From Megamonas sp. UBA1792 (GTDB lineage: Bacteria > Bacillota_C > Negativicutes > Selenomonadales > Selenomonadaceae), in contig DCFY01000037.1 of assembly GCA_002315155.1 (NCBI GenBank), positions 2,014-18,617 of the forward strand: a DNA stretch of 16,604 bases, in the 5' to 3' direction. The notes beneath the pieces were generated by a model that searched no databases, was not told the DNA's origin, and saw only the letters and a program-made list of their open reading frames with translations. The position numbers were made by a program, and so were the translations under genes. How positions within the stretch are numbered: the first letter of the stretch is position 1; the number at the start of each line of letters is the position of its first letter. Of the stretch, positions 1 to 7,729 are shown piece by piece.

Positions 1-1568
1 TCTACTGGGGAAACCCCGGCATATTTCTTGAAACAAGCACTAAAGTACTCTGGACTGCTATAGCCAATTTTTTCTGCAATTTCATAGGTCTTCATATTTT
101 GACAACGCAGCATTTCCTTTGCTTTTTTCATACGAACCTGAAGCAAAAATCCTGTAAACGTAATATTTTTTTTCTTTTTGAATAAAACACTAAGATAAAT
201 TGGGTTCATATGAACATATTCACCAATATCCTGCAAAGAAAGACCATGTTCTGCATAGTGCTCTTCTATATAGGAAGTTACTTCCTCAATAAGCTCACCC
301 CGACTGTTTTCATTTTCTTCCACCATGAACTGTCCCAACGAATCAACAATCGTTTTGAGAAGCGTAATGATGTCATGAATCGTTGGCATCTGGTTTATCT
401 TACTATAATAAATCGGCTTTTTTTCCTCCCAGACAGTTCCCCACTCTTTTGCCCATGTCTCAGCTCCCTTGAAAAGCGCCAGCAGCAAATCCACTGCCAT
501 AAGCCGTACCTGCGGCAATGATGGGCGTTTTGTCTGCAGACTATACTCAATATCAGAAAGACACTGCAGTGCATCATCAACAAGTCCCAAGCGGACCTTA
601 TCGACAAGATCATCATCGGCTACCTCAATCTTTGACTTGCGCACTTCGTTGACCAGAAAATCAATATCCGCAATAGAAATTACTTTATCTTTTCCCATGA
701 CATGACGAAAATTCAAAACATAACGCGCTTCAGCATACGAGGAATGGATTCCATACAGCCCCTGCCAAATTCCACCCAAAGCAAGGGTAAGTGTCTTGTT
801 AAATTTATCCCGGATCGTTATCCTTATTTTTTCTGCAAGTACCAGCGACTTTTCTTTCACCAATGCTGCATCTTCATCACTACTATAGACAGCAACGAGC
901 TCATCGCCCTCCATAGCGAATATACCGCCATCTGCCTCGGCATAGAGAACCTCTTCACAGGCACTGCCCACACAGACTTTCATGTATTCCCGTGTTGCCG
1001 GATCTGTATTTTCATAGTATCCGTCAATCTTGATGAGCAACACCACAAAACCATTTCCCTGCAAACGAATATTAAGTGTCTGCGCTTCATGCCGCAGTCC
1101 TTCCTCTGTTTCCTGGCACTCAAGAATCTTTCGCAAAAGCACCTGCCGAAGGAACGGCCTTGCCGCGTTGATTTTTTGCTTTTCTCCGTGAGAATCATCC
1201 CATTCTTTGGCTGCTTTTTTGACTTTTTCCAGTAAAACACTGCGATCCACCGGCTTTAGCAAGTAGTCAACAACACCAATTTTGACGGCTCGCTGTGCAT
1301 AGTTAAAATCCTCATAACCTGTCAAAAAAATGAACTTTATCGCCGGATAACCTTCTTTTACCTGATCTGCCAGCTCAAGTCCGTCCATAAACGGCATTTT
1401 TATATCTGAAATAACAATTTGCGGCTCTTGTTCTCTGATGAGTTGTAAGGCTCGCTCGCCATCGCCAGCTTCACCTACAAGTTGAAAACCGTTTTTCTCC
1501 CAGGGAATCGTCGTAACAAGACCTCTCCGAATAATACGATCATCGTCAACAATTAATACTTTATGCAA
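1..1568 (-). CDS. Response regulator, YesN/AraC type (3' end cut by window edge)
   Basis: Cytoplasmic DNA-binding response regulator, partner of the kinase just upstream. 522 codons are visible and only the last few residues appear to be missing. The N-terminal receiver domain (about residues 1-120) starts MHKVLIVDDD, with the acidic pocket at Asp8-Asp10 and the likely phospho-acceptor Asp55 in VISDIKMPFMDG, and Lys in YLLKPVD. A poorly conserved middle region follows. The C-terminal approx. 98 residues are an AraC-type double helix-turn-helix, with the family pattern IAEKIGYSSPEYFSACFKK followed by AGVSP at the window edge. I chose the TTG start at 1568 because an AAGGTG ribosome site lies 6 bases before it, inside the end of the kinase gene; an in-frame GTG overlapping the kinase stop is an alternative. 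Such regulators often control sugar or peptide uptake genes, but the target here is unknown. The family call is sure, the regulon is not. Confidence 0.93.
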   Translation of the reverse strand, partial: MHKVLIVDDDRIIRRGLVTTIPWEKNGFQLVGEAGDGERALQLIREQEPQIVISDIKMPFMDGLELADQVKEGYPAIKFIFLTGYEDFNYAQRAVKIGVVDYLLKPVDRSVLLEKVKKAAKEWDDSHGEKQKINAARPFLRQVLLRKILECQETEEGLRHEAQTLNIRLQGNGFVVLLIKIDGYYENTDPATREYMKVCVGSACEEVLYAEADGGIFAMEGDELVAVYSSDEDAALVKEKSLVLAEKIRITIRDKFNKTLTLALGGIWQGLYGIHSSYAEARYVLNFRHVMGKDKVISIADIDFLVNEVRKSKIEVADDDLVDKVRLGLVDDALQCLSDIEYSLQTKRPSLPQVRLMAVDLLLALFKGAETWAKEWGTVWEEKKPIYYSKINQMPTIHDIITLLKTIVDSLGQFMVEENENSRGELIEEVTSYIEEHYAEHGLSLQDIGEYVHMNPIYLSVLFKKKKNITFTGFLLQVRMKKAKEMLRCQNMKTYEIAEKIGYSSPEYFSACFKKYAGVSPV

Positions 1569-1569
1569 A

Positions 1570-3387
1570 TCAATCACCTTCCAGTATCCTGCAGGGAATC
1601 GTTACCTTGATAGTCGTTCCCACGTGCAGCTCACTTTGAATTTCCACCCCGGCCTCCATCCCATAATGAAGCCGCAGCCGCTCAAATACACTGTATACAC
1701 CAAATCCTAATTTCTTAGGCGTCAATCGTGTCTCAGCAAGCCCTTTTCTAAGTTCCTGCAATCTTTCCTCCGACATGCCCACACCATTATCCTTTACTTC
1801 AAAGTATAGGAAGCCATCTTTCTTGCAGCCCGTTACAAGTATTGTCCCTTTACCACGCTTTTCTTTCACACCATGATAGATTGCATTCTCTACAAGCGGC
1901 TGCAATGTAAGCTTTATAATGCTATATGATAAAATCTCTGGCTCTATCTCGATTTTATACGAAAATTTATCACCATAGCGCATCTCTTGTATGAACAAAT
2001 AACTCCGAACATGTGAAAGCTCTTCCTCAACCCGGATAATCTCATTGCCGCAGCTGAGACCGACACGAAAGAAATTCGCCAACTCTGTAATCATAGTACT
2101 TGCCTCATCGTTCATTCCCATATCACAAAGCCCCTTGATTGAATACAATGTGTTATAAAGAAAATGCGGATGAATCTGCATCTGAATAACCGACAATTCC
2201 AAATGACGCTTCGTATTCTGATCCTTATTGATCTGCGCCATGAGATTCCTGATATGCACCATGAGATCCTCAACACCCTGATCAAGCAACTCCACTTCAT
2301 TCAACGGCTGCCCTGATATCGGCCCCATTTTTGCTCCACGAATCTCTTTCATACGATTAACAAGACCTGAAATTGGTCGCGTAATATAATTCACAAGCCA
2401 TTTTGTCAAAAATACAGCAATGATCATGAGAAGAATAATAACGCCCAATGTTGTATATTTTATATACTGTACCTTATCCAGAATTGCTTCCCGTGTAAAA
2501 ACAGCTACTAATTTCCATTTGTTTGTCGGCAGCGTATCATAAATGGCAATAAGCTTCTTCCCCTGCCTATTATCAAACTCAATACGGCCTTCCTTTTCTG
2601 TTGTTTCCTGTAAAAATTTAGCCGTCTTTGCATCCACCATAAACTCATCTTTGATATCACGAAAGGTACTTACTCCTTCGGGGCTTACAAGCATCAAGTA
2701 ACCATTATCATCAACAAGCGAACGGCCAAACACTTTTTCAAAAAAATCATATCGAAGCCGGAATAAAATAATCCCATTTTTTTTGGCCTGTTTGCGCCCA
2801 AACAACTTAAATACATCAATGACTTGATCCGATTCCGCATTTTCCCGGATGCGTTTCGGCAGAAAATTCTGCCAGTACACATCATTAGGGCTACCACTAT
2901 AAGCATTGCGATAGTGATTATATGTGAAACCGAGCATCGTATGATCATAATCCCCACGAAAAAAAACAAATTTTCCATTATTGAAATTAATATAGACCGA
3001 GTCTACAAGCGTACTGTTAAATAAGCGTACTGTATCGACATGCGCCTGTATCTTCAAATAATCTTCCGGTTCGATATTCCCGGTCCTTTCGTTAAGAACC
3101 CTCAGTATATCGGGATCATTCGACAAAGCAACCATCTGCTCAAGCACACCGCTAAAACGATTATCTATATAGATAGTTGTCTGATATACTACATTTTTGA
3201 TATCATTATAAACGCTTTCCTCAATTTGCCTGACTGCTAAAAAATAAGAAACCGTTCCCGTAATAAAAATAAAGAAAATAATAACAGGTATATAAAAACT
3301 TAAAACCGTGGACTTAAAAGAATATAAAAAATGTCGGACAAAAAAATCAGCGAGCCGTGCCCGCCATGATTTAAGCCATGCAATCAC
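1570..3387 (-). CDS. Sensor histidine kinase, YesM/LytS type (His_kinase + HATPase)
   Basis: Membrane sensor kinase, 605 residues, that should phosphorylate the regulator encoded directly downstream; its stop codon lies 1 base from the regulator's TTG. Membrane segment 1 is about residues 28-51 and segment 2 about 311-331. The roughly 260 residues between them form an extracytoplasmic sensor of Cache-like size. A HAMP-like linker (about 332-385) leads to the His_kinase region with the motif IHPHFLYNTL, in which His408 is the likely phosphorylated residue. ATP-binding boxes follow: QPLVENAIYHG at 496-506 (N box), DNGVGM at 533-538 (G1) and GFGVYSVFERL from 561 (G2). The start is GTG at 3387 with a GGTGGAAG ribosome site about 5 bases upstream. 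All catalytic boxes are intact. The ligand cannot be read from sequence; relatives sense sugars, peptides or cell-wall stress. The binding-protein gene upstream is a candidate partner (inference). Confidence 0.94.
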   Translation of the reverse strand: MIAWLKSWRARLADFFVRHFLYSFKSTVLSFYIPVIIFFIFITGTVSYFLAVRQIEESVYNDIKNVVYQTTIYIDNRFSGVLEQMVALSNDPDILRVLNERTGNIEPEDYLKIQAHVDTVRLFNSTLVDSVYINFNNGKFVFFRGDYDHTMLGFTYNHYRNAYSGSPNDVYWQNFLPKRIRENAESDQVIDVFKLFGRKQAKKNGIILFRLRYDFFEKVFGRSLVDDNGYLMLVSPEGVSTFRDIKDEFMVDAKTAKFLQETTEKEGRIEFDNRQGKKLIAIYDTLPTNKWKLVAVFTREAILDKVQYIKYTTLGVIILLMIIAVFLTKWLVNYITRPISGLVNRMKEIRGAKMGPISGQPLNEVELLDQGVEDLMVHIRNLMAQINKDQNTKRHLELSVIQMQIHPHFLYNTLYSIKGLCDMGMNDEASTMITELANFFRVGLSCGNEIIRVEEELSHVRSYLFIQEMRYGDKFSYKIEIEPEILSYSIIKLTLQPLVENAIYHGVKEKRGKGTILVTGCKKDGFLYFEVKDNGVGMSEERLQELRKGLAETRLTPKKLGFGVYSVFERLRLHYGMEAGVEIQSELHVGTTIKVTIPCRILEGD

Positions 3388-3414
3388 GTCTCTTCCACCC
3401 CAGTCTCCGCCACT

Positions 3415-3440
3415 CTTTTGTAAGTATTTACATTATACAT
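3415..3440 (-). promoter_or_regulatory. Putative promoter -10 region and start-proximal motif of the kinase-regulator operon
   Basis: A perfect TATAAT (-10) lies on the minus strand at 3437-3432, about 45 bases before the kinase GTG. No good -35 is visible. Immediately downstream the sequence reads GTAAATACTTACA, which closely resembles the corresponding stretch before the binding-protein gene (4392-4367). The call rests on the -10 and that similarity. Confidence 0.4.
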
Positions 3441-3490
3441 AATATTTATTTTATCATATTTCATCGTATTTATACATACTTTTCTTTTGT

Positions 3491-3525
3491 AAAAAAATAA
3501 GAGCATCGCCTGAAGCGACACTCTC
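3491..3525 (-). terminator. Rho-independent terminator of the solute-binding protein gene
   Basis: Read on the minus strand, a stem of AGAG/CTCT and TCGC/GCGA separated by a two-base internal loop (3500-3524) is followed by TATTTTTTT. It lies about 20 bases past the stop of the binding-protein gene and before the kinase promoter. Readthrough would still feed the kinase operon. Confidence 0.65.
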
Positions 3526-3546
3526 ATTTCCTGCTATATTCATCGT

Positions 3547-4341
3547 TTACTTTTTTATAATATCCTTACCAAACCATTTTTCTGAAATTTTACCAGCCGT
3601 ACCATCTTTAATCATTTCATCCATAACCTTCTGTACTTCATCACGAAGCTTCTGATCATCCTTGCGGAATGCAATCCCAAAGGTGCTGATCGGACCAACA
3701 ACCGCATCTGTTGCAGCAAGCTTATCCGGATGCTTGCTCATATAGTAACGTCCCGTAATTTCATCTGCAACAATTGCATCAAGACGACCATTTTCAAGGT
3801 CCATAAATGCCGAAATATAGTCGGAATACTTTTTGACTGCCTTAACATTTGCATTGAATTCCGCATTACCATCAATATATTCTTCTGCCGTACCACCGCT
3901 CTGGGTACCAACGGTCTTGCCTTTTAGATCTTCTTCTGTTTTAATAGGCGAGCCCGCCGCTACAAAGATAATTTGGCGATTATCCATGTACGGGTTACTA
4001 AAAAGCATATTTTCTTTACGCTTTTCTGTGATATCGAGACCATTCCAGAGGATATCAACCCGACCGCTCTTAAGTTCAGCTTCTTTACTCGACCAGTCAA
4101 TTCCTTTAAATTCTACTTCCCGTCCCAGTCGTTTCGATGCTTCCTTGGCAAGATCAACATCAAAACCAACGATCTCATTGTTTTCATCTTTAAAACCCAT
4201 AGGTGGGTAATTATCATCAAGACCAACAATAATCTTCTTTGCTGCATTGTCATTTTCTTTTTTCGCCGTATCACCGCCACAGCCGCCAAGAACAGCCACT
4301 ACCATTACCAGTAACGTACATAATGCCATAATTTTTTTCAT
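3547..4341 (-). CDS. Family 3 extracellular solute-binding lipoprotein (polar amino acid type)
   Basis: Amino-acid-type binding protein, 264 residues, exported and lipid-anchored. The signal peptide MKKIMALCTLLVMVVAVLGG ends in a lipobox LGGC with Cys21 as the lipidated residue. The mature part has the SBP_bac_3 pattern: GLDDNYPPMGF at the start of lobe 1, the FDVDLAKEASKRLG helix, and ITEKRKENMLFSNPY, whose Arg108 normally binds the ligand carboxylate. The hinge and lobe 2 carry GKTVGTQSGGTAEEY, and the end is KISEKWFGKDI. I place the start at ATG 4341, 8 bases after a GGAGG site; an upstream in-frame TTG at 4356 overlaps that site and is unlikely. In ABC importers this protein delivers ligand to a permease, but no permease or ATPase gene adjoins it in the window. 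The next genes are a kinase and regulator with a similar promoter region, so a sensory role is possible. Ligand unknown. Confidence 0.92.
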   Translation of the reverse strand: MKKIMALCTLLVMVVAVLGGCGGDTAKKENDNAAKKIIVGLDDNYPPMGFKDENNEIVGFDVDLAKEASKRLGREVEFKGIDWSSKEAELKSGRVDILWNGLDITEKRKENMLFSNPYMDNRQIIFVAAGSPIKTEEDLKGKTVGTQSGGTAEEYIDGNAEFNANVKAVKKYSDYISAFMDLENGRLDAIVADEITGRYYMSKHPDKLAATDAVVGPISTFGIAFRKDDQKLRDEVQKVMDEMIKDGTAGKISEKWFGKDIIKK

Positions 4342-4366
4342 GAAAGGGTCCTCCAAACAATATTTT

Positions 4367-4392
4367 CTGTAAGTATATTTATGATTATACTT
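4367..4392 (-). promoter_or_regulatory. Putative promoter -10 region of the binding-protein gene
   Basis: TATAAT is at 4389-4384 on the minus strand, about 43 bases before the ATG. The -35 is weak (TTCATA-like at a 16-base spacing). The sequence after the -10 reads CATAAATATACTTACAGAA, matching the leader of the kinase operon with small gaps. Confidence 0.4.
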
Positions 4393-4535
4393 TAATCAAT
4401 TAAAATATGAAACCTTTAAATTGTTATATTTGTAACGTATTAGCGCGACTTATCTTTCATTTTCACTTACAAACGCTATTTTTCATTGATCTATACATTT
4501 CCGCTGAAAAAGCTGCCCAATCTTTTTTCTGCCAA

Positions 4536-4541
4536 TATAAT
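4536..4541 (+). promoter_or_regulatory. Possible -10 box for the HD-GYP gene
   Basis: The divergent gap 4342-4648 holds promoters for both sides. A perfect TATAAT lies here, with no convincing -35 at 16-18 bases. It would give a leader of about 100 bases. I saw no recognisable riboswitch core in that leader. Confidence 0.3.
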
Positions 4542-4648
4542 GCAATAGCTTCTAAGTAAATAGTCCGTATTTTTATCTGGTGGTAGGATATTTTCTTTCT
4601 ATGGAGAATCTAAATAATAAATGCAATTAATAGAAGGAGGGGTTTCTT

Positions 4649-5713
4649 TTGAGAGAGATTCCATTAGAGGAATTAAAACCGGGAATGACGCTTGCGCGCA
4701 CGATTCTCAATAAAAACATGATCGTCATTTTATCTGAAAACACATTTTTGACAAAGGCCCATATTACGCGTCTTGAATTTCTTGACATACCATGTGCATT
4801 TGTCAAAGATGAATATGAGCTCAGTGCAAGCTATCAGGGTATTGAGGCCATGCTCAGCCGCAGCAATTCATTTGTAGTCGAATATAAAGACGTTCTCAAT
4901 ACCGCCAGGGAAATTTTTGATGCTGCCGCTATTGAAGGCGGATTGCCTATGGAAAAAGCAAACACCATGGTGCAGCATTCGATCCTGCCATTAATCCGGC
5001 ACAGCGGTATACTGGACTATCTCTATGACCTGAATCATCTGGCCAACGATGTCTATAATCATTCTCTGCGTGTTTCTATTCTGGCTGGTGTCATTGCGAA
5101 ATGGATGCATTGTGATGGAGCTAAAGTACAGGATGTTGTTCTTGCAGGCTTTTTACATGATATCGGAAAAACAAGATTTACACCCCGTCTTCTGGAAAAA
5201 CTGCCGCAAAATCTCAAAGGAAAAGATCTCGATGCATACATGCAGCATACGACGGATGGTCATCACATTCTCAGTCAAAAAAACGAATTATCTGATGGTG
5301 TAAAACTTTCTGCTCTGCAGCATCATGAATGTATGGATGGTACTGGTTTTCCTTTTAATAGTGAAGGCAAAGATATTCACGCCTATGCCCGTATCATAGC
5401 TGTGGCTGACATCTATGATAATATCACGACCGAACGTGAAGGTCTTCTTAAAGAAACACCGTTTACGGCAATTGCACAAATCAGCCGGGACATGTTTTCG
5501 AAACTTGATCCAACGGTATGTGTACCATTCCTGACGAATATTCAGGAAATATTTATTGGTTCATCTGTCGTCTTAAGTGATGGTCGCCGCGGACGTATTA
5601 TTCAATACCCGCATGACTTTTCCGCATTGCCGCTCATCGAAATTGATAAAGACCATATTATTGATCTTAACAAAAAAAAGGACCTTCGTATTACCGAATA
5701 TAATCCAAAATAA
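4649..5713 (+). CDS. HD-GYP domain protein, probable cyclic-di-GMP phosphodiesterase
   Basis: Cytoplasmic protein of 354 residues expected to hydrolyse cyclic di-GMP. The N-terminal stretch (about 1-60, IPLEELKPGMTLARTIL) is the segment typical of Firmicutes HD-GYP proteins; no receiver or membrane domain is present. The HD-GYP domain covers about 125-300. Metal and catalytic residues are in place: His138 (YNHSLRV), His170-Asp171 (LHDIGK), His200 and His205/206, His225-His226-Glu227, Asp230 in DGTGFP, and Asp254 (VADIYD). The name-giving GYP reads GFP, a common conservative change. A C-terminal beta region (about 301-350, GSSVVLSDGRRGRIIQY) is also usual for the group. The start is TTG at 4649, 6 bases after an AGGAGGGG site (4635-4642). 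The exported beta-barrel-like gene follows in the same direction. The family is sure; activity is inferred from intact residues. Confidence 0.93.
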   Translation: MREIPLEELKPGMTLARTILNKNMIVILSENTFLTKAHITRLEFLDIPCAFVKDEYELSASYQGIEAMLSRSNSFVVEYKDVLNTAREIFDAAAIEGGLPMEKANTMVQHSILPLIRHSGILDYLYDLNHLANDVYNHSLRVSILAGVIAKWMHCDGAKVQDVVLAGFLHDIGKTRFTPRLLEKLPQNLKGKDLDAYMQHTTDGHHILSQKNELSDGVKLSALQHHECMDGTGFPFNSEGKDIHAYARIIAVADIYDNITTEREGLLKETPFTAIAQISRDMFSKLDPTVCVPFLTNIQEIFIGSSVVLSDGRRGRIIQYPHDFSALPLIEIDKDHIIDLNKKKDLRITEYNPK

Positions 5714-5735
5714 CATACGTTTTTCATGTTATTTT
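5707..5735 (+). terminator. AT-rich inverted repeat over the HD-GYP stop codon, weak terminator or operator
   Basis: A perfect 10-bp inverted repeat, AAAATAACAT / ATGTTATTTT, with a 9-base loop overlaps the stop codon. The stem is nearly all A-T, and the following sequence ends in TTTTAATAATT, so it is a poor terminator. It sits just upstream of the -10 candidate of the next gene, so it could equally be a protein-binding site. Confidence 0.35.
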
Positions 5736-5748
5736 AATAATTGTGATG

Positions 5749-5754
5749 TATACT
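5749..5754 (+). promoter_or_regulatory. Possible -10 box for the exported beta-barrel-like gene
   Basis: TATACT lies 45 bases before the ATG. No consensus -35 is found at 16-18 bases, where the inverted repeat 5707-5735 sits. The gene may instead be read through from the HD-GYP gene. Confidence 0.25.
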
Positions 5755-5799
5755 AATAATGTACCAATTATATCAAAACAAAATGGGGAGGATTTTTTT

Positions 5800-6297
5800 A
5801 TGAAAAAAGCTTTACTTGCGCTTACTGTTTTAACTGCACTTAGCGCATCCACTGTGTTTGCTGCACCAGTCAACGACCTTGCAAAAAATGAAACCGCACT
5901 CGGTGCCGGTACAAAAGAATCCTATATTGAGCATAAGTTCACTAAGGACGTAACTGTCGGATATCAATATTCAGACCGTGATGAATACGGTCACATGAAT
6001 GATATTTACGGTCAATATGAAATTGTCAACAATGTCCGTGCTGTTGTTGGCTATCGCAATCATCTTCCAGGAAGCGGCAATAATCTTTATGGCGGCGTTG
6101 CCGTATCTACACCGCGCTTTATGGGTGCAGAAGCCTATGCATCCTATGTGGCTGGTGCCGATTTCAATGAAACACAGGTTGGTATCAACTATGGCCTTGT
6201 TGCCAATGTTGACCTCAATCTGAACTATCACAACTTTGGCCCTGATCACGGCAAGCGTGAAAATGGTATTGGTATCGGTGCTACGGTTAAATTCTAA
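5800..6297 (+). CDS. Small exported protein, probable outer-membrane beta-barrel
   Basis: 165-residue precursor. A clear signal peptide ends in STVFA before APVND (cleavage near residue 21). The roughly 144-residue mature part is rich in alternating aromatic/polar stretches (VTVGYQYSDRDEYGH, NVRAVVGYRN, VDLNLNYHNFG) and ends GIGIGATVKF. A terminal Phe on an amphipathic strand is the usual sorting signal of outer-membrane barrels. The size would fit about eight strands. I do not recognise a named family; an enzymatic role is not suggested. The start is ATG 5800 with GGGGAGG about 9 bases upstream; an upstream ATG in frame at 5743 has no ribosome site and would put 19 residues before the signal peptide. 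A strong terminator closes the unit. It may be co-transcribed with the HD-GYP gene. Confidence 0.82.
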   Translation: MKKALLALTVLTALSASTVFAAPVNDLAKNETALGAGTKESYIEHKFTKDVTVGYQYSDRDEYGHMNDIYGQYEIVNNVRAVVGYRNHLPGSGNNLYGGVAVSTPRFMGAEAYASYVAGADFNETQVGINYGLVANVDLNLNYHNFGPDHGKRENGIGIGATVKF

Positions 6298-6302
6298 AAA
6301 AC

Positions 6303-6350
6303 GAAGCAAAAAAAGCAACCATGATGGTTGCTTTTTTTGCTTCATTTTTT
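6303..6350 (+). terminator. Strong bidirectional Rho-independent terminator
   Basis: A perfect 19-bp stem runs 6303-6321 / 6325-6343 with a 3-base loop. It contains A7/T7 in the middle and is followed by ATTTTTTCT. The left flank is AAAAAAC, so it also has a U-tract on the minus strand. It directly follows the stop of the beta-barrel-like gene. Confidence 0.93.
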
Positions 6351-6511
6351 CTATCTCATCTGCTATCCCACATTTTTTCTTTTGTTATTATTTTCAATAA
6401 AAATAATGATGATAACATAAACTGACCATTCCATCAAATTATGAAGCAGAAAAAGCATGCGGCTGATAAAATAGCTGCATGCCAATAAAAACATTTTATA
6501 TTTCTTATATT
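6344..6511. other. Short intergenic stretch between convergent units
   Basis: AT-rich gap between the plus-strand terminator and the end of the efflux operon. Apart from the terminator at 6450-6482 it holds only a weak AT-only hairpin (ATTATTTT / AAAATAAT near 6386-6405). No gene seen. Confidence 0.6.
6450..6482 (-). terminator. Rho-independent terminator of the efflux operon
   Basis: On the minus strand GCATGCAGC pairs with GCCGCATGC (one G-U pair; 6482-6474 with 6463-6455) around a 10-base loop and is followed by TTTTTCTG. It lies 30 bases after the permease stop. Confidence 0.85.
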
Positions 6512-7729
6512 TCATTCATACCTGAGTGCTTCAATCGGATCAAGCAGTGCAGCTTTTCTGGCCGGATAGATTCCAAAGAAAAGACCTATACCGACAGAAA
6601 AGAAGAATGACAAAAGTATGGGAGCCGCTGTAATAACAGTAGCAAAATTACCGAACTTTGCGATTGCCATTGATGCCAGACACCCAAAGAGAATGCCAAT
6701 AGCTCCTCCGATAACGCCAATAACGACAGATTCAATAAGAAACTGTATCATGATATTCTGAAAAGTCGCTCCAAGTGCTTTACGGATACCAATTTCACGC
6801 GTACGTTCCGTTACAGATACCATCATGATATTCATAATACCGATACCACCAACAACAAGCGATATTGCTGCAATGCTGGCAAGAAGCAGCGTAATCATCG
6901 TTGTCGTTTCTGTCATCGTCTGCATGAGGCTGGTCAGATTGCGGACCGTGAAATCGTCTTCCTTATCCCCAACGATCTGATGCCGCTGGCGCAGAAGTAT
7001 CTCAATCTCATTTTGTACCTGATCCATCTTGTTGGCATCGGATACCTGTATGTTAATCGACTTTACATAAGTAATACCCATAAGACGTTCCTGTGCTGTG
7101 GTGAGCGGGACAATTACCACATCATCCTGATCCTGCCCGACTGAGGATTGTCCCTTGCTTTCAAGAACACCGATAACTTTATACGGTGCGTTATTGACAC
7201 GGATATTCTGCCCAACCGGATTCGAAGTACCAAAAAGATTTGTCGCAACAGTCGTACCAATAACAGCAACACGGTTGCGCGAATTCAGATCTGTCGTCGT
7301 GATAAACGAACCAGTCCCAACCGTAAGCGAACGAATTGCCATGAAATCCGGCGTTACACCCTGTACTGTCGAGTTCCAATTCTGATTGCCGTTAACAATT
7401 TGATAGGAATTGCTCACTGTCGGCGAGACATAATCAATATTTTTTATCTTATTCTTGATTGCTTCGGAGTCCTCATACTTGAGCTTTACATTTGAACCAG
7501 CCGCACCACGCAGACCGCCGGAAGACGACGATCCCGGTGAAACAATAAGCATATTACTTCCAAGACTGGCAATTGATGTCTGGACCTGCTGACGAACCCC
7601 CATCCCGACAGATACCATCGCAATAACAGCTCCGACACCAATGATAATACCCAGCATCGTAAGAATCGAACGCAGTTTATTCGCAAACAACGCTGTAAGT
7701 GCAATACGCACACTTTCACTAAACAACAT
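6512..7729 (-). CDS. MacB-type ABC transporter permease (FtsX family)
   Basis: Inner-membrane permease, 405 residues, last gene of the pump operon. The first helix (about 20-41, RSILTMLGIIIGVGAVIAMV) is followed by a large extracytoplasmic MacB-type domain (about 42-275) with a Ser/Gly-rich turn GSSSSGG at 66-72. Three more helices lie at about 279-303, 327-352 and 367-388. The FtsX signature TERTREIGIRKALGA and the end YPARKAALLDPIEALRYE are intact. E. coli MacB fuses ATPase and permease; here they are separate, as is usual in Firmicutes. The reading frame stays open far upstream, but I chose ATG 7729, which overlaps the ATPase stop by 11 bases, has AAGGGGG 9 bases before it, and gives the usual family N-terminus. 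It works by mechanotransmission with the adaptor and TolC-like channel. Substrate unknown. Confidence 0.93.
   Translation of the reverse strand: MLFSESVRIALTALFANKLRSILTMLGIIIGVGAVIAMVSVGMGVRQQVQTSIASLGSNMLIVSPGSSSSGGLRGAAGSNVKLKYEDSEAIKNKIKNIDYVSPTVSNSYQIVNGNQNWNSTVQGVTPDFMAIRSLTVGTGSFITTTDLNSRNRVAVIGTTVATNLFGTSNPVGQNIRVNNAPYKVIGVLESKGQSSVGQDQDDVVIVPLTTAQERLMGITYVKSINIQVSDANKMDQVQNEIEILLRQRHQIVGDKEDDFTVRNLTSLMQTMTETTTMITLLLASIAAISLVVGGIGIMNIMMVSVTERTREIGIRKALGATFQNIMIQFLIESVVIGVIGGAIGILFGCLASMAIAKFGNFATVITAAPILLSFFFSVGIGLFFGIYPARKAALLDPIEALRYE

Noticed and set aside
702..1235. 177-codon plus-strand open frame inside the response regulator gene
   Set aside because: Opposite-strand shadow of a well-conserved coding region, with no ribosome site or family resemblance.
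4601..4630. Nine-codon open frame in the HD-GYP leader (possible leader peptide)
   Set aside because: No ribosome site and no codon bias or attenuator structure; AT-rich sequence makes this expected by chance.
6386..6405. AT-only hairpin between terminators
   Set aside because: Only A-T pairs in a very AT-rich gap; no reason to think it is more than chance.
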